DNA of 38,739 bases from an uncultured Flavobacteriales bacterium (GCA_905480095.1 CAJQPF010000017.1:1-38739), one strand, 5' to 3'; shown: positions 18,240 to 27,207, numbered from the stretch's first letter. Program-made: numbers and translations. Notes: generated from the letters alone by a model not told the origin.

Positions 18240-18908
18240 GTGAATCTGAATAAAGAAATTTTCAACTTCTCTCACGAGAATGTACCTGAACAGGTCGTTG
18301 CCCTATATAATAGGCTTTCTGGCGCATTGCCGGGGTTGATTGCGCAATTAAAAGCGGCGCCACCTTATCGTCCCACTTCTTTTGAGATGTCAGAAGTTGA
18401 ATCTGCTCGTAAAGCTGCAGTTTTGTGGTTGATGTATCCGACGCATAATGGAGATATCGAAGGCGTTTTGATAGAGCGGGCAGAATACGATGGTGTGCAC
18501 TCAAAGCAGGTGGGCATGCCAGGTGGAGAAATGGAACTCAGCGACACAGATTACATCGATACGGCACTCAGAGAATGTGGTGAAGAATTGGGTATAACGG
18601 TTCATAGGGAAAATGTATTAGGTGCACTTACTCCGTTATATATTCCACCCAGTAATTTCTATGTGAGGCCTTATGTTGCTTGGCTGCCAACTTGTCCGGT
18701 TTGGTCTCCAGATGAGAGAGAAGTTTCAAAGGTGCTTGCATGCAAAATGTCATATATTTCAGATACGGAGACCTGGAGATCATACAATGTCAAAGGTGTG
18801 AAAGTGCCTGGTTTTTTATTAGAATCAAGATTGGTTTGGGGGGCAACTGCGATGATGCTTGCAGAATTAGTGGAGTGTTGGAATTTACCTGATACCTTTG
18901 CCGAATGA
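18240..18908 (+). CDS. NUDIX hydrolase, CoA pyrophosphatase type
   Basis: The enzyme probably cleaves the pyrophosphate of CoA or related compounds. I chose the GTG at 18240 (MNLNKEIFNFSHENV, 222 residues); the upstream TTG at 18201 would overlap aat's start, and no ATG is available before the core. The N-terminus RLSGALPGLIAQLKAAPPYR fits the family. The CoA-type signature is LIERAEYDGVHSKQVGMPGG, followed by the NUDIX box ending TALRECGEELGI with its metal-binding glutamates. The C-terminus has VPGFLLESRLVWGATAMML, also typical. The TGA stop overlaps the next ATG by 4 bases. Family confident, substrate inferred. Confidence 0.88.
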   Translation: MNLNKEIFNFSHENVPEQVVALYNRLSGALPGLIAQLKAAPPYRPTSFEMSEVESARKAAVLWLMYPTHNGDIEGVLIERAEYDGVHSKQVGMPGGEMELSDTDYIDTALRECGEELGITVHRENVLGALTPLYIPPSNFYVRPYVAWLPTCPVWSPDEREVSKVLACKMSYISDTETWRSYNVKGVKVPGFLLESRLVWGATAMMLAELVECWNLPDTFAE

Positions 18909-19402
18909 AAGATCTAATGTCGAAAGACGATAAGAAGGTTAAGTCAGCTCTGGAAAGAGCGAATGAGAGTGGGACCATTGCTTGGGTAGAGCCGCTTTTA
19001 GAGGCGTTCAGTGTGCGCAAAGACGATGCGTTAAAAGATGAAATAAGAGGGTTGTTATCCAGTGTGAAGCTGAGCGCAGCTGAAGGGGTGTTTTTAGAGA
19101 CCCTTAAAAACCAAGAACGGAAAGACATACATGCTGATGTCCTTGGTTTTATGTGGAGCGCAGGATTTGTCCCGTCAGAAAGTATAGATGTCATCGTTAG
19201 ATGTGCAACTTCGGGCGACTATAGATCTGCGATGGAAGGACTCACGCTCATCGAGCAATGTGAACTCGTGGAAGATGAACAAACCCTTCTAGAGGCCATA
19301 CTTACTTTACGTAATGCGCTTGATTGTAAAGAAAAGAGTGAGGTTCATGCGCTCTATAAACCTATGTTGGAAGCGTTAATTTATCTTGAACGTAATCAAT
19401 AG
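18905..19402 (+). CDS. HEAT-like helical hypothetical protein, 165 aa
   Basis: The gene starts in an ATGA overlap with the NUDIX gene, so the two are translationally coupled. The product is almost wholly helical, with repeating helix pairs of about 35-40 residues (SGTIAWVEPLLEAFSVRKDD, LKDEIRGLLSSVKLSAAEG and similar) resembling HEAT or armadillo-like repeats. It has no signal peptide, membrane segment or catalytic motif, so it is probably a cytoplasmic adaptor. It converges with the CxxCH lipoprotein gene only 2 bases away. Function unknown. Confidence 0.7.
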   Translation: MKDLMSKDDKKVKSALERANESGTIAWVEPLLEAFSVRKDDALKDEIRGLLSSVKLSAAEGVFLETLKNQERKDIHADVLGFMWSAGFVPSESIDVIVRCATSGDYRSAMEGLTLIEQCELVEDEQTLLEAILTLRNALDCKEKSEVHALYKPMLEALIYLERNQ

Positions 19403-19404
19403 AT

Positions 19405-19839
19405 CTAGTCTTGGGTGATGTGTTTCTCTATTCTAACAATAGGTCCAGGACAGCTTCTATAGTGACAATCCAAACATCCTTGAACAATAGCTTCAAACCC
19501 TTGCTCTGACGGGTGTTTATTGTATTCAGATGTTGTCGCCTTGAACGCCAAAGCGTATGAAAAAACTTCTTCTGTAAGCATACGATCTTCTGTTGCTTCC
19601 TGATCTGATATGAGCGGAAACTCATATTTCAGTTGAGGCCAATGTTTACTTTTTTCAGACTCCAACTTAATCTCTTCGAGTCGTGAGTCCATGTCGCGCA
19701 TGATTTGGGCCAGCGGGCTAGGAGGGTTTGCTATTGATACGACCCTCTTGTCAAGTTCTCCAGGTTCTTCTTGATTGTTCGCACAAGAGAACACCATGAT
19801 GACTCCAGCTACAACCGTGAAAAAAGACGCGATTCTCAT
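19405..19839 (-). CDS. Cytochrome c-like lipoprotein with one CxxCH
   Basis: The 144-residue product begins with a signal sequence ending VIMVFSC, a lipobox with cysteine 19, so it should be membrane-anchored on the outer face of a membrane. Near the C-terminus is CLDCH in the context VQGCLDCHYRSCPGPIVRIE, a covalent heme c attachment site. The helical region before it (REMD-like MRDMDSRLEEIKLESEKSKH and beyond) and the late CxxCH resemble cytochrome c'-type or cytochrome c556-like bundles, in which the heme motif is near the end. It sits one base after the DUF4920 gene. The heme assignment rests on a single short motif plus correct export. Confidence 0.68.
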   Translation of the reverse strand: MRIASFFTVVAGVIMVFSCANNQEEPGELDKRVVSIANPPSPLAQIMRDMDSRLEEIKLESEKSKHWPQLKYEFPLISDQEATEDRMLTEEVFSYALAFKATTSEYNKHPSEQGFEAIVQGCLDCHYRSCPGPIVRIEKHITQD

Positions 19840-19840
19840 A

Positions 19841-20347
19841 TTATTTAGCCTCTTCCATCATGACGCCTGTTGCGGTAAATTGTAACCGGTATTCAGGCTC
19901 AGTGATAGCTAAAATTTCCTCTTCGGACCTGCCGGCATCTTCTGCAAAATGACGAAGTGCAGCTACTGTTGTGGTATCGTAAAATGCAACGCCTTCGACA
20001 ACGGTGTGATACCCCTCGACGCCCTCAGTAGGTACAAAGAAATCGTAGTCTAGAAATTTCACAAATACAGTGTCTTTGCCTGATGCAACATCCATCCAAC
20101 ATCCTTTCTTTCTACATGTAGCAACAACAGTACCCTCCATTTTGACACTGACCGGACTTTCCATACGAAGTTTTTCACGTATTCTATTCGCATCAATCGC
20201 ACCAGATGTCTCAATTACAGATCCGTAATATGATTCAGTGGTTTTATTGGTTGCGTTTTTGGAGCGATCATCTTGAGTGCTGCAGCTCAAGAAAGAAACT
20301 GTGACAGTGCTCATAATAATAATCAGAGAGGGGAAGGTAAATCTCAT
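19841..20347 (-). CDS. DUF4920 lipoprotein
   Basis: The signal peptide ends in VSFLSC (lipidated cysteine 22). The mature part carries the DUF4920 pattern of Bacteroidota: YYGSVIETSGAID, then VSVKMEGTVVATCRKKGCWM, FVKFLDYDFFVP and a C-terminal YRLQFTATGVMM. The two cysteines in CRKKGCWM are conserved in the family and could bind metal or form a disulfide. It lies between chaN-like and CxxCH lipoprotein genes, 30 and 1 bases away. Function is unknown; the clustering suggests an envelope role with heme or metals, which is inference. Confidence 0.82.
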   Translation of the reverse strand: MRFTFPSLIIIMSTVTVSFLSCSTQDDRSKNATNKTTESYYGSVIETSGAIDANRIREKLRMESPVSVKMEGTVVATCRKKGCWMDVASGKDTVFVKFLDYDFFVPTEGVEGYHTVVEGVAFYDTTTVAALRHFAEDAGRSEEEILAITEPEYRLQFTATGVMMEEAK

Positions 20348-20377
20348 GTGATGTATCTGTTATAATATTCGTATTGA

Positions 20378-21292
20378 CTAATGTGTTTTTGTGAGGTTTG
20401 AAGGCGTAGCGATGATGAAATCAGCCACCCCCATACGTTCTGCATCCAGGTGGTCTATTTCTTCTTGCTCTGTCGCATCAATTGTTAGGACCTTTAATTC
20501 TGGATTTGTTTGCCTTAAATACCATGCAATTCCATCTTTATTCTGAGAATGGAAAGCACCGTTATAGTGAATGAAAACACCATCTTTAGGTAAGTTAATA
20601 CTGATATTGTGTGCCATACAAGCATCTTTTAGGGCTTGCGATTTGGGAAGATTCTCTCCACCATGTCCCCCTGACATTTCGAGGATTTCAACGTAACATC
20701 CCACGGTCCCATCATACAGAATAGGCAAGGGGGGGAGAAGTTGTTTTGCGTCGTGAGATAAATATTCTAAAGTATCTAGTCCATTGTAGTATACGAATGA
20801 TGCATATCTCCTTGGAACATTCGTAGCAATGAATTTGTGTTTGTTCTCTTTTGCATAGTCCAGAAGAGGAAGGTAGTCCGTTTTAAAATTAGGCCAAACC
20901 CTTGTGTTTTTTTCCAGCTTACTCAAATTGATGACTCCATTTAAATATTCATTTAAGGGCAGTTGGTCATCCGTTTCAAACATTTCAGCGCCCAAGATGA
21001 GTTCTCGCTCTTCGACATCGATTGCTTCCGTAAGAAGCAATTGAAGCCAGTGTATCATGGGGTTGTCGTGTAGCTCTCCAAATAAAATTACGTCAGACAT
21101 TTTTGCCGCTTCGATGATTTCATCAAACGAGGCCAATTCACCCTCTGAAGTATAAATTAAATAAGGTGAAGGATTAGATGCCACAATATTTGCGGTCGCT
21201 TGCCTTGATTTTTTATTGTCTTTCTGCGCAGATGATGTGAACGGGATTGACCCTAGGAGCGTTGTGATAAAGAGAATAAATCGAATATTCAT
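20378..21292 (-). CDS. ChaN family protein (heme-binding uptake, Tiki-like)
   Basis: A 304-residue exported protein with signal peptide MNIRFILFITTLLGSIPF ending near SSAQ. The ChaN/DUF399 signature is complete: VILFGELHDNPMIHWLQL, GAEMFETDDQ, VWPNFKTDYLPLLDYA, FIATNVPRRYAS and the late FIHYNGAFHSQNKDGIAWYL. The GExHDNP and HYNGAFHS segments form the conserved site of the fold. Some relatives bind heme and take part in iron uptake, others resemble Tiki peptidases. The gene follows the carboxylase by 19 bases and precedes DUF4920 by 30 bases. Confidence 0.88.
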   Translation of the reverse strand: MNIRFILFITTLLGSIPFTSSAQKDNKKSRQATANIVASNPSPYLIYTSEGELASFDEIIEAAKMSDVILFGELHDNPMIHWLQLLLTEAIDVEERELILGAEMFETDDQLPLNEYLNGVINLSKLEKNTRVWPNFKTDYLPLLDYAKENKHKFIATNVPRRYASFVYYNGLDTLEYLSHDAKQLLPPLPILYDGTVGCYVEILEMSGGHGGENLPKSQALKDACMAHNISINLPKDGVFIHYNGAFHSQNKDGIAWYLRQTNPELKVLTIDATEQEEIDHLDAERMGVADFIIATPSNLTKTH

Positions 21293-21311
21293 TGTGGATT
21301 AATTAATCAGT

Positions 21312-22949
21312 TCAAGTCTGCAGGACGCCAGGACGAAAGGGCTTTTCAGATGGAGATTCATTCGCAATTTCAACACCCATACTGATCCATGATCGCGTGT
21401 CTTCAGGGTCTATAATGGCGTCTACCCACAAACGGGAAGCAGCATACTCTGGTTGTGTTTGTGCTTCATACCTGGCTTCTATCTTCTTGAGAAGTTCACG
21501 TTGTTTTTCTTCATCTATGGGCTCTCCAGCTTTGATAAGCCTGGCGACTTCAATTTGTTGTAGAACTTTTGCGGCTTGTTCTCCTCCCATAACTGCAATT
21601 CTAGCTGTAGGCCATGCGACAATAAATCTTGGGTCATATGCTTTTCCACACATGGCGTAATTTCCAGCACCGTAACTGTTGCCTACAATAACAGTGAATT
21701 TAGGGACCACGCTATTTGCGACTGCATTCACAAGTTTTGCGCCGTCTTTGATGATTCCACCGTGTTCCGACCGTGAACCGACCATGAAGCCAGTCACGTC
21801 TTGTAAAAACACAAGTGGAATGTTTTTTTGGTTACACGTCATAACAAATCGAGCTGCTTTATCTGCGCTGTCAGAATAAATCACCCCCCCAAACTGCAAT
21901 CCTTCTTTTTTTGACTTGACAGTCATACGCTGATTACAGACAATGCCAACGCTCCAGCCATCAACGCGAGCGTATCCACAGATAAGTGTTTTTCCAAACG
22001 TCTTTTTATATTCAGTAAACGACCCTTCATCGATTAATGAATCAATTAAATCGTGAGATTCATAAGGTTTATTTCGTTCTTCTGGTAGGATGGAAGAGAT
22101 AGAATGACCTGATGGGCTCACTGAATTTGATCTCGTGAAATTCGCTGCGTTCGAAGCTTTGCCCCAATGTGAGGCTAAATCTCGGATCTTTTTTAATGCA
22201 TCATCATCGTCCTTACATGGGTAATCGATGACGCCACTTATTTCTGTTTGTGTACGAGCTCCTCCAAGTGTTTCGTTGTCCACATTTTCTCCAATCGCGG
22301 CTCTAACCAAATAACTCCCCGCCAAAAAGATTGATCCTGTGCCTTCTACAATGAGTGATTCATCACTCATAATTGGGAGGTATGCTCCTCCTGCGACACA
22401 TGATCCCATCACCGCAGCTATTTGTGGTATGCCCTCGCTCGATAATTTTGCGTTATTCCGAAACATTCTCCCAAAGTGTTCTTTGTCAGGGAAAATTTCA
22501 TCTTGAAGTGGTAGAAATACACCAGCGCTATCCACGAGGTAGATGATGGGCAGTTTGTTTTCAAGCGCGATTTCTTGCGCTCTCAGGTTTTTCTTAGCTG
22601 TGATAGGGAACCAAGCGCCAGCTTTAATTGTTGCATCATTTGCAACGGCAATACAAAGCCTGCCATGTATCCGCCCCACTTCAACAACCACCCCACCTGA
22701 CGGGCAGCCTCCATACTCCTCATACATTCCATCTCCTACGAGCGCACCCAATTCGAATCGACTACTCTCAGAATCAAACAAAACAGAAAGTCTCTCTCTG
22801 GCTGTCATTTTACCTTTTGCGTGTTCTTTTTTGATGCGTTTGGCACCTCCACCTTTTTTTACAAGATCTAGTTTTCTTTCTAAACCTGAAACAAGAAGCC
22901 GCATGCGGTCCTCGTTTTTATTGTGTTCCAGATCATTTTTCTTTGCCAT
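21312..22949 (-). CDS. Acyl-CoA carboxylase, carboxyltransferase (beta) subunit
   Basis: The subunit transfers carboxyl from biotin to an acyl-CoA such as 3-methylcrotonyl-CoA or propionyl-CoA. The 545-residue length is usual. The N-terminal crotonase-like half has KMTARERLSVLFD, LPIIYLVDSAGVFLPLQDEI, FPDKEHFGRMFRNNA and MGSCVAGGAYLPIMSDES; the second half has LVFLQDVTGFMVG and GNSYGAGNYAMCGKAYDPRF. The segment around the FPD.EHFGR motif is closer to methylcrotonyl-CoA carboxylase than to propionyl-CoA carboxylase, so leucine breakdown is possible, but the substrate is not certain. No biotin carboxylase subunit is nearby; it must be elsewhere. Confidence 0.9.
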   Translation of the reverse strand: MAKKNDLEHNKNEDRMRLLVSGLERKLDLVKKGGGAKRIKKEHAKGKMTARERLSVLFDSESSRFELGALVGDGMYEEYGGCPSGGVVVEVGRIHGRLCIAVANDATIKAGAWFPITAKKNLRAQEIALENKLPIIYLVDSAGVFLPLQDEIFPDKEHFGRMFRNNAKLSSEGIPQIAAVMGSCVAGGAYLPIMSDESLIVEGTGSIFLAGSYLVRAAIGENVDNETLGGARTQTEISGVIDYPCKDDDDALKKIRDLASHWGKASNAANFTRSNSVSPSGHSISSILPEERNKPYESHDLIDSLIDEGSFTEYKKTFGKTLICGYARVDGWSVGIVCNQRMTVKSKKEGLQFGGVIYSDSADKAARFVMTCNQKNIPLVFLQDVTGFMVGSRSEHGGIIKDGAKLVNAVANSVVPKFTVIVGNSYGAGNYAMCGKAYDPRFIVAWPTARIAVMGGEQAAKVLQQIEVARLIKAGEPIDEEKQRELLKKIEARYEAQTQPEYAASRLWVDAIIDPEDTRSWISMGVEIANESPSEKPFRPGVLQT

Positions 22950-23022
22950 GGTGCAAGGTAATCAAGGATGTCCCTTCGCGAGTACCTTTGTGGTCACGAC
23001 CTTTTTGAAAAAAAGACAATCA

Positions 23023-23586
23023 ATGCAATTAGTTGAAAAAAACTTCCTGATTTATAAACTCCTGAATTCTTCATTTACAGGAGTCTCAATTGGGATTTTA
23101 TTTAAAATCTATGAGCCGTTGGATCCTGAAATTTATTCCATAGGTGGTATGGGATTGGCTGTGGCTATGATTTTCATTGCAAAGTTTTATGAGAGACTCT
23201 TAAACATTCAAAGTTTTTACAGGATTTCTTTGTTCGTCGAAGTTGTCATGCTTCTGACTGTTATTTTATTCTTGGTTTTAGGGTACAGTCTTACGTCAGC
23301 CTTGCTGATCTATTGTGGATATCAACTCACCTTTATTTTTGGAGGGTATTTGGTCAGGGCGGAAACGCTCGTGACTCATAGAAAAGAATTGCTAAGCAAA
23401 ATTGATATGCTTAAGCAGGTGGGGTATTTGGTGGGGCTTGGGGCGTCATTTGTTTTTTATAAAGTTCTAGATATGGGCTTAGGAATAACTGTTCCGAATG
23501 ATCAGATAATTATTCTCCATTACTTTCTCATTCTGTTGCAATCGATTATCCTGTTTCTGGTGATAAGCAGCTTTAAAAAGGGTTAA
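23023..23586 (+). CDS. Multi-pass membrane protein, 187 aa
   Basis: I use the ATG at 23023 (MQLVEKNFLIYKLLNSSF). The open frame extends far upstream only because it runs antisense through the carboxylase gene; a GTG at 22990 is a possible alternative. The product has about five hydrophobic helices: around TGVSIGILFKI, MGLAVAMIFIAKF, LFVEVVMLLTVILFLVLGY, LLIYCGYQLTFIFGGYLV and a final YFLILLQSIILFLVIS. The loop LVRAETLVTHRKELLSKIDM is basic and polar, giving an MFS-like half look, but no family is recognised. A TACCTTTG box at 22983-22990 could drive it. Confidence 0.62.
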   Translation: MQLVEKNFLIYKLLNSSFTGVSIGILFKIYEPLDPEIYSIGGMGLAVAMIFIAKFYERLLNIQSFYRISLFVEVVMLLTVILFLVLGYSLTSALLIYCGYQLTFIFGGYLVRAETLVTHRKELLSKIDMLKQVGYLVGLGASFVFYKVLDMGLGITVPNDQIIILHYFLILLQSIILFLVISSFKKG

Positions 23587-23605
23587 TTGGCGGGGTGTTG
23601 TGAAT

Positions 23606-23613
23606 TACCTTTG
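23606..23613 (+). promoter_or_regulatory. Candidate -7 box (TACCTTTG) for ettA
   Basis: TACCTTTG matches the TAnnTTTG pattern, with a TTG 16 bases upstream at 23587-23589 as a possible -33 element. It lies 36 bases before the ettA ATG, which would give an untranslated leader of about 30 bases. Confidence 0.4.
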
Positions 23614-23649
23614 TCTTGTATCAATAAATTTTCGAATCAAAATCAAAAC

Positions 23650-25338
23650 ATGTCTGACGATAAGAAAGTGATCTTTTCAATGGAAAAGGTGAATAAAGAA
23701 ACACCTACTGGGAAGCAGATCCTCAAGGATGTTTACCTGTCCTTTTATTATGGCGCGAAGATTGGAATAATCGGTGTAAACGGCTCTGGAAAGTCAACCG
23801 TAATGAAATTAATTGCTGGTTTGGACGAGTCCTTTAGGGGTGATATTGTTTGGTCACCAGGCTATACAGTTGGATACCTCCCCCAGGAGCCAGACTTGGA
23901 TGAGTCGAAGACAGTGCGGCAAATTGTGGAAGAAGGCACACAGGAAATTATAGATACTTTGGCTGAATTCGAAGAGATCAACGCAAAGTTTATGGATGAG
24001 GAAATCCTCAATTCTCCTGAAAAGATGGAAGCCCTTATCAATCGTCAGGCATTGGTTCAAGATAGAATTGATGCTTTGGATGCTTGGGAGCTAGACACCA
24101 AATTGAGTATTGCGATGGACGCACTTCGCTGTCCTCCTGACGATCAACTTGTTTCTGAATTGTCTGGTGGAGAAAGGCGTCGTGTCGCATTATGTCGACT
24201 CCTTTTAAAGAAACCTGATGTTTTACTTCTTGATGAGCCTACAAACCACTTAGATGCCGAGTCTATCGACTGGCTCGAGCAACATCTTGAGCAATATGTT
24301 GGAACGGTTCTATGCGTAACGCACGATAGATATTTCCTTGACAATGTCGCTGGATGGATCCTTGAGTTGGACAGAGGAGAGGGCATTCCTTACAAGGGCA
24401 ATTATCAGAACTGGTTAGAACAGAAAACAAAGCGGCTTTCTCAAGAAGAGAAGCATGAAAGCAAACGAAAAAAGGAGCTTGACAAAGAACTCGAGTGGAT
24501 CCGTACGAGCCCGAAGGGACGTCGTGCGAAAAACAAGGCACGTATCTCAAACTATGATATTATGCTATCTGAAGGTTCAAAAGAGAAAGATACTCGCCTT
24601 CAAATACCCATTCCCAATGGTCCTCGACTTGGAAATAAAGTTTTGGAAGTTAAGGATTTACAGAAGTCCTACGGTGACAAACTCTTGATTGACAATCTGT
24701 CTTTTGAACTTCCACCTGCTGGAATTGTTGGGATCATCGGGCCTAACGGTGCGGGTAAAACCACACTCTTTAAAATGATCATGGGGGAGGAGCAGCCTGA
24801 TCAAGGCTCCCTATCTCTTGGTGATACGGTTGAAATCGGGTATGTTGACCAAACCCACACAGATATAGATCCTGAAGCGACTGTTTGGGAAGTCGTGTCA
24901 GGTAAAAATGAGCACATCGAAATAGGGGGGCAGTTGGTTAACTCACGTGCGTATGTAAGTCGGTTCAACTTTAATGGTCCCGACCAACAAAAGAAATGTA
25001 AAGTGCTTTCTGGAGGAGAGCGTAATCGTCTGCATCTTGCCATGACTCTCAAAACGGAGGCGAACGTACTTCTCCTTGATGAGCCTACAAATGATATCGA
25101 TGTGAACACTTTACGTGCGTTAGAAGAAGGAATACTTTCATTTGCCGGTTGTGCAGTAGTCATTTCCCACGATCGTTACTTTCTAGATAGAATCTGTACT
25201 CATATTCTAGCCTTTGAAGGGAATTCAAATGCCTACTGGTTTGAAGGAGCGTATTCGGAATACGAGGAAAACAAGAAAAAACGACTTGGCGACAATGGCC
25301 CTAAACGTATAAAGTATCGTAAATTAACCCGTGGATAG
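23650..25338 (+). CDS. ettA: Energy-dependent translational throttle protein EttA (ABC-F)
   Basis: EttA binds the ribosomal E site and gates entry into elongation according to ATP/ADP level. I chose the ATG at 23650 (MSDDKKVIFSMEKVNKE, 562 residues); the 21 residues upstream in frame are unlike the family. Two ABC cassettes are seen: the first with GVNGSGKST, the signature LSGGERRRVALC and LLLDEPTNHLD; the second with GPNGAGKTT, LSGGERNRLHLA and LLLDEPTNDID. Between them is the basic linker with TSPKGRRAKNKARI, and the arm insertion of EttA is in the first cassette. No membrane helices. gluQRS follows 3 bases after the stop, a likely operon. Confidence 0.95.
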   Translation: MSDDKKVIFSMEKVNKETPTGKQILKDVYLSFYYGAKIGIIGVNGSGKSTVMKLIAGLDESFRGDIVWSPGYTVGYLPQEPDLDESKTVRQIVEEGTQEIIDTLAEFEEINAKFMDEEILNSPEKMEALINRQALVQDRIDALDAWELDTKLSIAMDALRCPPDDQLVSELSGGERRRVALCRLLLKKPDVLLLDEPTNHLDAESIDWLEQHLEQYVGTVLCVTHDRYFLDNVAGWILELDRGEGIPYKGNYQNWLEQKTKRLSQEEKHESKRKKELDKELEWIRTSPKGRRAKNKARISNYDIMLSEGSKEKDTRLQIPIPNGPRLGNKVLEVKDLQKSYGDKLLIDNLSFELPPAGIVGIIGPNGAGKTTLFKMIMGEEQPDQGSLSLGDTVEIGYVDQTHTDIDPEATVWEVVSGKNEHIEIGGQLVNSRAYVSRFNFNGPDQQKKCKVLSGGERNRLHLAMTLKTEANVLLLDEPTNDIDVNTLRALEEGILSFAGCAVVISHDRYFLDRICTHILAFEGNSNAYWFEGAYSEYEENKKKRLGDNGPKRIKYRKLTRG

Positions 25339-25341
25339 GTT

Positions 25342-26226
25342 TTGGATGGACGACCCTATATCGGACGTTTTGCGCCTTCACCCTCAGGCCATCTTCATTT
25401 CGGATCTTTAGTTGCTGCCGTTGCTAGTTTTTGTGACGCAAAATCAAATCAGGGAACTTGGCTTGTTCGAATTGAAAATCTAGATCCTCCACGTGAAGTC
25501 AAGGGGTCTGCTGATGATATTCTTAGAACTTTAGAAGGCTTCGGTTTGGTTTGGGACAGCACTGTTCAATACCAAAGCAATAGACATCACCTTTATGATT
25601 CTGCGCTCCAGAAACTCAAGGCCGTTGGTATGACCTTTGGATGTGCCTGCTCCAGAAAGGATCTCGCATCTGTTGGGGGGCTAGATTTCTATCCTGGCAC
25701 CTGTAGAAATGGCATTCCACATGAAAAAGAAGAAAGGTCAGTCCGATTTCAGGTGTCAAAATGCAACGTAGACAATGTCAAGTGGAATGATTTGGTTCAA
25801 GGAAATCAACACGTGCTGAAGTCCTCATTGGGTGATTTTATACTCAGAAGATCGGATGGATATTTTGCCTATCATCTTGCGGTCGTCATTGATGATGCTG
25901 ACCAAGGTGTTACAAATATCGTTAGAGGTGCAGATTTGATGGATTCTACCCCCAGGCATTTGCTGCTTCAAGAGGCATTGAATTTAAGTCCTCCTTTATA
26001 TGCCCATATTCCATTGGTATATAACACTATGAAAGATAAACTAAGCAAGTTGACAAAAGCCTCTCCGATTCAAATAAAGGATGCACCACATCAAATTTCT
26101 GATGCACTTAAATTCTTAGGACAGTCGGATGTGGGTATTGATTTGCCTGAGAATATGTTGTCTCAAGCCATTCATCAATGGGATATGTCAAAAGTGCCTA
26201 ATTCGTCAAGAACACATTGGACCTAG
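25342..26226 (+). CDS. gluQ: Glutamyl-Q tRNA(Asp) synthetase
   Basis: This shortened GluRS paralogue charges glutamate onto queuosine at position 34 of tRNA(Asp) without an anticodon domain. The 294-residue length fits. The frame begins with TTG at 25342 (MDGRPYIGRFAPSPSGHLHF) with no in-frame ATG before the core. The class I HIGH equivalent is HLHFG in PSPSGHLHFGSL, and the KMSKS equivalent is DKLSKLT. The zinc site is present as CAC at about 105-107 plus the Y and C of FYPGTC. LVRIENLDPPRE is also diagnostic. It is 3 bases after ettA, suggesting shared transcription with a translation-control gene. Confidence 0.92.
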   Translation: MDGRPYIGRFAPSPSGHLHFGSLVAAVASFCDAKSNQGTWLVRIENLDPPREVKGSADDILRTLEGFGLVWDSTVQYQSNRHHLYDSALQKLKAVGMTFGCACSRKDLASVGGLDFYPGTCRNGIPHEKEERSVRFQVSKCNVDNVKWNDLVQGNQHVLKSSLGDFILRRSDGYFAYHLAVVIDDADQGVTNIVRGADLMDSTPRHLLLQEALNLSPPLYAHIPLVYNTMKDKLSKLTKASPIQIKDAPHQISDALKFLGQSDVGIDLPENMLSQAIHQWDMSKVPNSSRTHWT

Positions 26227-26238
26227 TCAATGATTGAA

Positions 26239-27207
26239 TCAATAATGGTACTTGTTGTTCTCAGGTTTTTTCAATATCTGATTCGCTGCCTCTAAGGAGC
26301 GAGGGTGATACGAAATCACTTGGTTCTCAAGATATTTTTTATCGAGATGAGTGTAAATCTCAGTCGTTGTAATTTGAGCGTGCCCCAGCATTTCCTGTAC
26401 AGCTCTAAGATCGGCACCAGCTTCAATAAGATGTGTTGCAAAACTGTGGCGGAATGTATGAGGACTCACGTTTTTACGTATGCCTGCTGCGATTACGCTT
26501 CGCTTAAGCATGGTGAACGCCATTTGACGCGTCATCTTTCTTCCTTGCCTGCCGAGAAACATTGTGTCCTCATGACCTGGCAATGGGATGATTGCAGAAC
26601 GATAATGTGAGAGGTAATCATCAATAGAATCGCATGCTTGTCGACCTATTGGAATAATTCTTTCTTTGTTGCCTTTTCCAATAACCTTGACGACGCCGTC
26701 GATTAAATCTATCCGCGACATTTGTAGACTTATAAGTTCACTGACACGAAGTCCACAACTGTAAAGTACTTCGAGCATTGCTTTATTTCGTACTCCCTCT
26801 CTGCGACTCATGTCAACAGATGCGATGATACGGTCAATCTCATTCACAGTGAGTACATCAGGAAGTTTTCTCTGTGGTCGTGGCCCCTCGATAAGTTCGA
26901 TGGGGTTCGTATCAATCACGCCTTCAATGCGTAAAAACTTACAGAAACTTCTCACACCACTCAGTTTTCTTGCTTGGCTATTTCTTGCGATTCCCTTGTC
27001 GTAAAGATTTGAAAGAAAGTGTTCAACATTTGAGAGGTTGATCTTAGACGGATTGGTTACTCCGTCTTCCTTTTCAATAATTTTTGCAAATTGTTTAATG
27101 TCACGTATGTACGCCAAGATAGAATTCTCACTAAGCCCTCTTTCTAAAGCCAAGTACTCTTCATATCCTTTAATTGCGGACTTCCAGTCTGTATGAATTG
27201 TTGCCAT
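26239..27207 (-). CDS. xerD: Site-specific tyrosine recombinase XerD-like
   Basis: XerC/XerD enzymes resolve chromosome dimers at dif during division. I use the ATG at 27207 (MATIHTDWKSA, 322 residues), which shares a base with the preceding stop (TAATG). The N-terminal SAM-like domain has YLALERGLSENSILAYIRDI. The catalytic domain has all residues: Arg in YSCGLRVSELI, Lys in GKGNKERIIPIG, His-x-x-Arg in SPHTFRHSFATHL, His in MLGHAQITTTE and the nucleophile Tyr in IYTHLDKKYL. The sequence fits XerD better than XerC, and no phage genes are nearby, so a housekeeping role is likely. No dif site was recognised. Confidence 0.9.
   Translation of the reverse strand: MATIHTDWKSAIKGYEEYLALERGLSENSILAYIRDIKQFAKIIEKEDGVTNPSKINLSNVEHFLSNLYDKGIARNSQARKLSGVRSFCKFLRIEGVIDTNPIELIEGPRPQRKLPDVLTVNEIDRIIASVDMSRREGVRNKAMLEVLYSCGLRVSELISLQMSRIDLIDGVVKVIGKGNKERIIPIGRQACDSIDDYLSHYRSAIIPLPGHEDTMFLGRQGRKMTRQMAFTMLKRSVIAAGIRKNVSPHTFRHSFATHLIEAGADLRAVQEMLGHAQITTTEIYTHLDKKYLENQVISYHPRSLEAANQILKKPENNKYHY

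Noticed and set aside
22543-23022. Upstream extension of the membrane-protein frame (about 160 residues)
   Set aside because: It is antisense to the well-supported carboxylase gene, is rich in Ser/Pro/Leu as typical of shadow frames, and the real protein starts sensibly at 23023.
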